This document shows positions 56,390-64,000 of a stretch of DNA of 64,000 bases, piece after piece (position 1 is the first letter of the stretch; each line of letters begins with the position of its first letter). The notes under the pieces are model-generated. The model worked only from the letters and a program-made list of their open reading frames with translations. It ran no database searches and was not told the DNA's origin. The stretch is from contig CAIIXF020000008.1 of NCBI GenBank assembly GCA_903813345.2, forward strand, positions 12,239,278-12,303,277. The letters are read 5' to 3'. The DNA is from Owenia fusiformis (lineage: Eukaryota > Annelida > Polychaeta > Sabellida > Oweniidae). Both the position numbers and the translations under genes were made by a program.

Positions 56390-59300
56390 TATTGTATAAA
56401 TATATGGTACTTTTACTTATATATAGTACTTATCCTTAATATATATTGCTTACAATGTGCATGGAGTACTCCTATACAATACTTGCACAAACTGTTTGTA
56501 TAGTATTGATATACAGTACTAAAATGTATGGTTTCCATCTATTCTTGCTCACTCATGATTGGCTAGTTCCAAGCCTGGTTCGAATATATAATGAGGTGCA
56601 ATAAGATTACCCCATGATCATCAGTATTGTACATAATATGATATTTACACGAGTACAAACAAGCACACTTTGCAATGTATTATATACATTTGCAAGTTGA
56701 CTTCAGTGTATCGAGAGTTGTGTCAGTGTGACATCATAATTCACATGTCAGATGTGCCATGACAACAATGATTCAATTTGTTGAATTCTGCACCTCAATG
56801 AATTAGACTTGTCCAAATATGGATATATACAGACACTGTACTACTACAGGCCTTATGTAATAGGGACAATTTAAACATAAGGAAATGCATATTCACATGC
56901 ATGGAATAGCTCTAAACCAAAGATCTAGTGTGTTAGTAATAGATTCTTGTATATCACAATAAGGAATCAAATAATATATTAGTATTGTTGAAATAAGTGT
57001 GTACATAAATAATATACATAAATATAACAGACATATATATTCAAGTCATTCCGCTATGTTAAAGCAGCATTGTTAAGGGTACATAAGCCTCCATGTTGTA
57101 TTGTGTATATATTAGTATATGACGAAGAGAGATAACATATACATGTAGATAGCTCATATTGTGAAATGTTGCTAAATGTTTGATCCAGTGAAATCTCAAC
57201 TTTAAGACAAAAACACTCGGTGTGACCTTACACTTTTTGTGTTTGGCAACGCTTCTCCCCTTTTACAAAGGGGAGGGGGATATCACATATGCATACATAA
57301 TTGTATATATTGATTTTTCATGTTATGTATGCAAACACCATGTAAGAAAATTTCTCTTTCTTTGATGTTTCACTGGATCACATATATGTATTGCTCAGTC
57401 TTATATATATATACTGTAAGGCATATATTTATGTATGTAAATTATATGTGCATTTTCTGGCTGAAATGTGACATGGTACAGAGAGAAGGCGCATGTTAGC
57501 CATGTATTTAACCCATAGGGTACTTATTATATATATAGACAAGGTTCATTGTTCTTATAAATATATGGGTCCAGTGGTATGAGGTAATAATGCCTCAGTG
57601 TGTAACACAATCATTTTGCCAAAATTTGAGATCGTCCAAGAATATTAAGTACATGTATAGTAGTTAACCATAATATGACACAACTGACATCAGTGGTATG
57701 GTATATAGGCTGTTCATATTAATCCAACAGAATTTTATTTCAATGAAGAGCTATAGTTCAGTCATTGACCACAAACGCTTCAAAAAGTGACTTTTTGTTG
57801 ATTATTATGTTTCACCTTTTTTGTGCCTTTTAGATGTGAGTTAACCTTAAGTATGATACAATAGCATTCAATGGATAAGGATTCAATGCTTGATATTGCC
57901 ACAATAATAGATACCCAAGAGGCCAGTTTGAGAAAATAATGGTAACCACTCTATATGGCATTTAGACAATTTAATTTTGACATAGCCTACATGAACCTGT
58001 GGACTCTTTGACAAGCTGATGAATACCCATCATCATTGGGCCATTTCATGCAGTAGTTTCGAATATTTTAACACTGGAACACCGAACCTCGTTGCAAAGG
58101 AGAGCACACATGAAGAAATGTGTAAATAATGTAAAGTAGAGTAACTAAATTCAGTGTTAAACATTATTCATGTAGAAAAATGGGGTATGGGGCTTTTTAT
58201 TATATCCTCAGAATTTGGATAGTTATGTACAGTAGAAATTTTTCTGTCGGAACAGATGGAAGATGGAATATGCTAAAATCACAGTTTATTTTCCATATAA
58301 ATACCTCATGGATTTTATTTATTGTGTAGTTGAAAAATATGCCCAACATTCAAAAGTAGGGGGTTGTTACAATTCACATTTATATTAGCAAATACTTCTC
58401 TGGAGCGGGAAGTGACATTTTTGCATGCATGTTTTGTAGTAGTTATTTAAATACTTGATTAATTGAGACCTTTGGCTGGACCAAAAGGATCCATTGGTAA
58501 TATGTTTTTGTATTAGTGTTATCAAAATATCTCAGTTTGGCAAAAGCTCATTTGCTTTCTTACATAATTTTCACAATGCTTTGGCGTCCTTTATTCTAAC
58601 TGAGGCAAGTAGAAAAGAGGTTCAAAAATATGTGCAAATTGTATTATATATACTGTGCATGTACATCAAGTATACTTGTGAATTATGAGTAACAAATAAG
58701 AAGTTTTTACTGTAGAACTGTATAATTCAAACTGGATGTACACTCTTAAAGATGTGGTTCTAATTTGCTATGACTAAATTTTCACATTCTTATATTATAG
58801 CTACAGTGTCTAAAATATGTGTTTATTTATTACAAGTACTATTCTATATTATTTATTGACTACATATTTTGTAGTTCTATTTATTGACATGTTCTATTAT
58901 TGAACAATTCTATTGATATGATATGTATATTTATTTACTATTTATTATGGGCTGGTTGCAATAATGATATTAATAATAGTACTGCCAATTGAAACAACAT
59001 TATTTGAATCTCATAGACTTGGGCATGAGGAATGTGTATCTCGTGGTTTATTTAAATGATAATCTCTTAAAGAATTTTTCTGCATGACCCATTTGAAGAA
59101 TTTTCAGGACATTAAGTAAAATTCTAATATTTTATAAATTATCTTTATCTGAAGACTTAATATTGTATTTAGAAAGAATACACAAAAACTAGTCCTTGTA
59201 GATATCATCACTTATGGCTTCCTTTTCCCTTTGATATATGTGTGGGTTTAGTTGGGGTTTTATATGTTAGACCCCCTTATACCTGTTTTTGGGGTCTCGC

Positions 59301-60442
59301 ATATTTTCTGTACACACCTTTATGGCGTATTGGAATGAATCCCTAATTCATTTTATTTATTCCAAATGATGATACATGTCTACGATTTATGTCCCACATC
59401 ATCAAATGTATAGAGTTCTAAATTACAGTGAATGGAACTGATCTAAAACATGCCTAGAAAAATCAGTAGAATTCATCTGATTCAAAAAAATCTTTTATTC
59501 TTTAAAATGATTGGATCTATGTATAATATTTGTCACAGTGATATAGATCTTGAATTTGATACAATCAGTTACACGTAAGTTATGAAGGTCAAAATATCCC
59601 TGCTTGTATGGACAGACAGATTTTTTGCATTTGACCAAATTTTAATTATTTTTGGAAAGCAGGCCCCTGACTGACTTCAGTTTTACTCTTAAGCTAATTT
59701 CTGTCTTGCTATACAGACTGTTTTGTTTGGAAAAACTGGGATAGAACAGCCAGGAAGACATTTTATTTCAGGTATTCTTTTGAGATTATTCCATACATGT
59801 ATTTCCTGAAGAGAAAATTAAATGTTATTTGTTGTTGGATTGTAAGAGCTTAAACATGTGTAAAAATCATTTGTAATGTGACATTGTTAAATTTTCATTT
59901 AATGATTGGAGACAAAATACAACAGTATAAATATTATAAGAAAACATATTTGTGTTATGTTTATTTTATAGAATAAGTGAGCCTGAAGTCAACAAAAGTC
60001 CACAACAAAGATTCAGCCTCAAAATTGCATACTTTAAACAGTATTGCGTCATATGATAATATAATTGGCCATGTGTCCATTTTTGTATTTCAGTGTTATT
60101 TTTCATTCATGATTATTGGTCAAAATGCTGTCTGTCATTGCAAAACCTTTAATCAACCTCATTTAATTAGTCTGGATCTGAATCTGTCTGCTTGTTCTAC
60201 AAGTTGGAGTTCTGAAAAGCAAAGTAATACTTCAACATAATGTTTAGACAATGGACTAAATCTACAGATCGAGTAAATTTTTATTTTAAAACATGAACTT
60301 GAAATACTTTTTTTTCAAAACAGCAACAGGTTATTTATGACCTCTCAGAACCGAATGAGTCATAACAGACAACCAGACAAGTTTTTGATATACCATTTTG
60401 GTATCTCAAAGAAGCAATTTTTATATCAATAAAACAACTTAC

Positions 60443-60574
60443 ATAGTCCTAAGGTAGATGGTACCAGATGGAGAAGATGTAGATGTGAATGTATTCCATG
60501 TGTTTCCATCTGAACTGTATTGTATTGTCTCACCTGGGTAGCCTGTGTTTGCCTCTAATTTACCATCAACTACT
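60443..60574 (-). CDS. Hexosaminidase exon e (C-terminal domain)
   Basis: Acceptor ACATTATAG before 60574, donor TATGTAAGTTG with GT at 60442. 132 nt encoding Asp-Gly-Lys-Leu-Glu-Ala-Asn...Ile-Gln-Tyr-Ser-Ser-Asp-Gly...Tyr-Leu-Arg-Thr, the small domain that ends chitobiase-type GH20 proteins. It ends in phase 2, so at least one more exon must follow to the left. Confidence 0.88.
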
Positions 60575-63531
60575 CTATAATGTAATGTAATGTGGTGAAA
60601 ATGCAACTGTAGTTTTCAATCTCAAAGCATATTGAGAGAATCAGCTGAGAACCTGTGATGTACGTCTTAAAGCAGTCAAAATGTAGTCATATCAAAAAGT
60701 CATATGAAACATATTGTACCTTGCTCCAGGAAGGGACACCCTGTACTTAATCTGTAATGCATCTAACCTCCCCAGCTCCTTATAACCCAATGTATGTGCA
60801 AACCTCTCCCAGTCAGCACGTCTTGAATCGTCTCTCAGCCTTAATTTTTTTGCCAAACGCTTCCCTTTGTACATCTTCAAATCTTCTGTAAGATATTCCC
60901 AGTCTGCCTTGTGCCAGGCCCTCTCTGCAAGGGCTAAGATTCTTGGGAATATCATATAGTCTAACTGCTCCCCTGTACGAACAGTTTCACTCCATAGTTC
61001 ACCTTCCATACCTTCAATAATTTAGAGATATGTTGTTAATCAATTATATTTTTGCCATATATAAACCAAAAGGTAAACCTAAAAATGACCATAGATTTCA
61101 CTAATCTTTAACAAGAGGGATTATTACTACATTAAAATCCCGGTTTAAAATGTCGTTTTCTAAACATAGTACTAAGTAGTGTATATATTTGAATTTTCGA
61201 TTATGCAAAATTACACAAGCATTTCTTTGTTGGTCAATTAAGTTAACTAATCTAAAATAGTTACCTGACTAATCTAAAACAATAAAAGTTAACAATAACA
61301 TAATATTATAATAAATTAATTGAAAGATGTAGCAGCGTTTGGTAATGTCAGCGTCTGTTTCAATTTGCATGTTAATGCCTTGTTACCCTTTATTATCAAA
61401 TTTTAACTTGAAGCTATTATATTGATAATAATATTTCACATGACTTTCAGAGAATGACCTAGAAATAGATTTTGAAACAAATGAAGTATCTACTTCTAAT
61501 ATATCCATATGATCTCCGAACATGAAAAATGAAGGCTGGACCAATTTTTCTATATGAAATAATCCACTTATATTTATTGAGAATGGTGTGTCACTATACT
61601 TCAGTTAAGAATTAATGGTTACTCGATATAGTTGGTATATGTTGATATATTTTGATAAAAATAAAGGTTTGCTGAAATCTTTGGGGCACTAACGCCTCAG
61701 TCATATTTGTTCTCCGAAGGCCGTACGGCTGTAGCTTCACAAAATCGATATAGAAAATCTACATTATACTGCTTATCCTTATATTTTATGCTGTATTTTT
61801 CTCTCGAATTTGGGAAGTTACGACCACCGTGCGGTTACCATAGATCAAATGTGACAGAAGCATAGTTATCTTGACCTAACTATTATTACAAATGCTGAGC
61901 CTTTTTGACAAGAAAGTTAGAAAGTTATAACTTTATGAGAAAGGTATGAGAGTATGAGAATGGACCTTATCAGCAACCAGAGATCAAAGAAGTACTCTAG
62001 TTTGTCACATTTATGTTATTTATTAGTTTAGCCTATATGCTGTACCTGAATGGACAGAACCAGTCACATTTCGATTTTTACATCCTAAACCTTTCAAAAG
62101 CCTATTCAATATTTGATACATATAGTGTCATAGCTCATTGTAAAGTTCTTCTAGATATGGCATGGTACAGGCGACATTTGTTGGAATAATAATATTTGCT
62201 TTTAATTTTGTATTACTGATTCTAGAAGACCTACCAACTATATTCTCAGGCTTCTCGAGTGGTAGACACCATTCTGTAGATCTTGCACACTCGGTTTCCT
62301 TATTTAGTACCTCTCCATTCAGTGCAAAATCTATGTTGTCATAGAGACTATCAGGCATGAAACCAAATGTTTTCTCTGTATCAATGAAACGTGTAGCCCA
62401 ATACAAACCACGCTCTTCTGGATCGGGCTCATATGGGTGGTCAAAATATGTGTGTGTTGCCTGGGTCATGACTGTCTGTGAAAGAATCGCAATGTTATTA
62501 TACTGGGTTTGCATTTGTACTTTAAATAACACAGATTTGCATTGTTTTGTGTTTTGCTACAGAAGACAAAGGCAGGAAAGCCATACGGATATTGCTAATT
62601 ATAAGCAAAAATAAGTTACACATTTTCATTACAGGATAATTGAACTACGATTTACACAAATGTAATTATAAATTGTGGATACCTTATAACCTGCATTGGC
62701 AAGTTTGTACGCTCGGTTCCCAACACCCCATTCCCAAATATTCTGCCAAGCATAGGCATACACATCTCCGTTGTTTTTTAGCTGTGTGATATCATAGGCA
62801 ACATCAGTATCATTGACCTTCCCAAGTACTCCATCCTCCCATGCACCAAGGTCATAGCCCTCCATGATACTAGCTGTTCTTTTCACGAAGTACTCCATCA
62901 GGTTATCATGGCTTGTTACTTCATCTGACTCTATCAACTTCTCACAGGCGGTTGAGTTAAGCCAGGCACCTTCAGCTACCTGATCTCCGCCAAATATGAA
63001 TGTTTTCAGAGGAGCAATACCTTCATGGAGCCTAACTATCTCAGTGAAGACTTTTTCCATGAACGCATATGTTGAGTTCAAGCAAGGGTTTACACTATTA
63101 TCAGTAAAATATTGGACCGAAAGATACTTGGAAGGATCATCTGGTTCACTTAGAAGATACTGATCTGCTGGACTCCCTTGAATGGGATTAGCTTCAAGCC
63201 GTTTTCTTCTTTGTTCCATGGCTATGATAGCAGCATGACAGTGGCCAGGAACATCAATCTCTGGAAGGATCTCTATATGCCTGTCTGTTGCATACTGCAG
63301 AATTTCTCTACAATGGGTCAGGAATACCTAAAGTGAATTTCTGAAACAATATGTTTAAGTATCCCTCGGTCAAATTTTGCATATTCTATAATATTTTTGA
63401 AAGGATTAGAGTCACCTGTAGTCCTGAGCAGTATAGAAGCCATTGACAGACTTAAATGAGGTCGGACCAGAGCCAAGTTGAGAAAGAATACAATGCTCCT
63501 CTGCAAGGTCATGACATCTGAACCCGCCAAT
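60443..63531 (-). CDS. Chitobiase-type GH20 beta-N-acetylhexosaminidase, partial (five exons), Gln in place of the catalytic Glu
   Basis: GH20 enzymes remove terminal N-acetylglucosamine from chitin fragments or glycans by substrate-assisted catalysis. Exons: 63531-63416, 63307-62683, 62475-62235, 61011-60720, 60574-60443; all junctions keep frame (about 468 codons). Family landmarks in order: Arg-Cys-His-Asp and Gln-Leu-Gly-Ser-Gly-Pro; Tyr-Arg-Glu-Ile-Leu-Gln-Tyr-Ala...Pro-Glu-Ile-Asp-Val-Pro-Gly-His; Phe-Gly-Gly-Asp-Gln; Ala-Trp-Gln-Asn-Ile-Trp-Glu-Trp-Gly; Tyr-Phe-Asp-His-Pro-Tyr-Glu-Pro-Asp-Pro-Glu-Glu-Arg-Gly; Leu-Trp-Ser-Glu-Thr-Val-Arg-Thr; and a C-terminal domain with Tyr-Ser-Ser-Asp-Gly...Leu-Arg-Thr. 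The catalytic acid, normally the Glu after Asp, is Gln (CAG at 62982-62980), one base from GAG. The N-terminal domains lie beyond 64000 and the final exon is not found. Confidence 0.92.
60720..61011 (-). CDS. Hexosaminidase exon d
   Basis: Acceptor ATTGAAG before 61011, donor CAAGGTACAA after 60720. It encodes Gly-Met-Glu-Gly-Glu-Leu-Trp-Ser-Glu-Thr-Val-Arg-Thr and Phe-Pro-Arg-Ile-Leu-Ala-Leu-Ala-Glu-Arg-Ala-Trp-His, the last strand and helix of the barrel. Confidence 0.93.
61331..61382 (+). repeat. Copy 10 of oriented repeat family (3' end only)
   Basis: GGTAATGTCAGCGTCTGTTT then CAATTTGCATGTTAATGCCT-TG. It lies in a hexosaminidase intron, antisense to that gene but in the same + orientation as all other copies. 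Confidence 0.65.
62235..62475 (-). CDS. Hexosaminidase exon c
   Basis: Acceptor CTTTCACAG before 62475, donor GTTGGTAGGT with GT at 62234. It encodes Thr-Val-Met-Thr-Gln-Ala-Thr-His-Thr-Tyr-Phe-Asp-His-Pro-Tyr-Glu, holding conserved substrate-binding Tyr and Asp, ending Pro-Glu-Asn-Ile-Val. Confidence 0.92.
62683..63307 (-). CDS. Hexosaminidase exon b (active-site region)
   Basis: Acceptor CATTGTAG before 63307, donor AAGGTATCC after 62683. 625 nt covering Pro-Glu-Ile-Asp-Val-Pro-Gly-His, the altered Gly-Gly-Asp-Gln motif, and the Trp-rich substrate loop, ending Ala-Gly-Tyr-Lys. Confidence 0.93.
63416..63531 (-). CDS. Hexosaminidase exon a
   Basis: Acceptor GATATTTAG before 63531, donor CAGGTGACT after 63416. 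It encodes Ile-Gly-Gly-Phe-Arg-Cys-His-Asp through Gln-Asp-Tyr, a segment of the TIM barrel typical of bacterial-chitobiase-like GH20. Confidence 0.88.
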
Positions 63532-63589
63532 CTAAATATCAAAATTATCTGCATTGGTATAGATACATTTTATGGATTAGGAGATTAAA

Positions 63590-63710
63590 ACGTCCAAATG
63601 GGGTTCGGACATTATACCGAAACCCATTATACCAACGCGCATTATACCGAACCCCATTATCAACCACGCGCATTGTACCGAAAGCCGTTATACCGAATGC
63701 CATAATCACT
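63590..63710. repeat. Short-unit repeat of CATTATACCGAA
   Basis: CATTATACCGAA or close variants (GTTATACCGAA, CATTGTACCGAA) occur about seven times in 110 bp, some followed by CGCGCATT. It sits upstream of the first visible hexosaminidase exon. The rest, to 64000, holds no feature I recognise. Confidence 0.8.
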
Positions 63711-64000
63711 GTTCCACAACTAGTTACTTTGACGGAACGTCAATGTAACAAAATGGATGAACTTCCTGGTTATAATTTTTTGCTTTCTCGATTTAAACCT
63801 ACTAAATAGTCAAGTTACAGATTATAATTTAGCCCAAAGCTAGAAAATATAGCCTAGTTTTAATAAGTTTCTTCGATTTGGAATTTGTTTTGTAAATGAA
63901 GCTGTACAAGCCCATCGCTTTTGTTACATTGACGAAAGGCTGTTATATTACCAATGTATGTTACTTTGTCAATGGGGATTTAGCCCGACCATTTTTAGAA

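Larger units (their letters stand above)
53224..60442. other. Intergenic and 3'-flanking region between convergent genes
   Basis: It contains the RasGRP 3' UTR and possibly the last exon(s) and 3' UTR of the hexosaminidase gene on the other strand; neither end can be placed. A possible AATAAA on + is at 54363-54368 but is not decisive. Apart from the repeats listed separately I recognise nothing coding. Confidence 0.55.

Noticed and set aside
59977-60240. 87-residue open frame on +, and its antisense as the missing last hexosaminidase exon
   Set aside because: Neither strand shows the expected C-terminal hexosaminidase residues or a phase-matched acceptor that I could identify.

Overview
This is AT-rich nuclear DNA of an animal. 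Genes are split by GT-AG introns (plus one apparent AT-AC intron), introns run to many kilobases, and minisatellites and DNA transposon copies are dense. Protein families and repeat style suggest a marine invertebrate, possibly a lophotrochozoan such as a mollusc; that placement is inference. There is no sign of bacterial operons, CRISPR arrays, tRNA or rRNA genes.

The main gene is a RasGRP-type Ras/Rap guanine nucleotide exchange factor on the + strand, from 9052 to 53223. I rebuilt 16 coding exons; all phases join and the total is 1,225 codons plus a stop. In order the protein has a long low-complexity N-terminal extension with a Glu-Pro-Arg repeat, a REM (Ras exchanger) domain, the CDC25-type catalytic domain, two canonical EF-hands, a C1 domain and a C-terminal coiled-coil tail. 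An acceptor just upstream of the first ATG implies untranslated leader exons further left.

The second host gene is a chitobiase-type GH20 beta-N-acetylhexosaminidase on the - strand (63531 to 60443, five exons seen, both ends missing). It faces the RasGRP gene tail to tail. Its catalytic Asp-Glu pair reads Asp-Gln.

Two apparently intact mobile elements lie in RasGRP introns: a 2.1-kb element with perfect 19-bp terminal inverted repeats encoding a two-exon Crypton-like (DUF3504) tyrosine recombinase (22027-24141), and a 1.96-kb mariner element with 189-bp inverted repeats encoding a two-exon DD34D transposase (27330-29291). Non-autonomous elements, foldback elements and about ten copies of an unnamed short repeat, all in one orientation, fill much of the rest.

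The most unusual signals are: (1) a 53-bp tandem array in a RasGRP intron whose unit is the end of the preceding exon plus its 5' splice site, repeated about 24 times; (2) three tandem in-frame 5' splice sites at another RasGRP exon; (3) a U12-type AT-AC intron in the REM region; (4) the hexosaminidase active-site change; (5) the recombinase element with inverted repeats and a long palindrome at one end. Positions 1-9019 and 53224-60442 hold no gene I can support. All exon calls were made by eye from splice signals, frame and family resemblance; no search or alignment was run.
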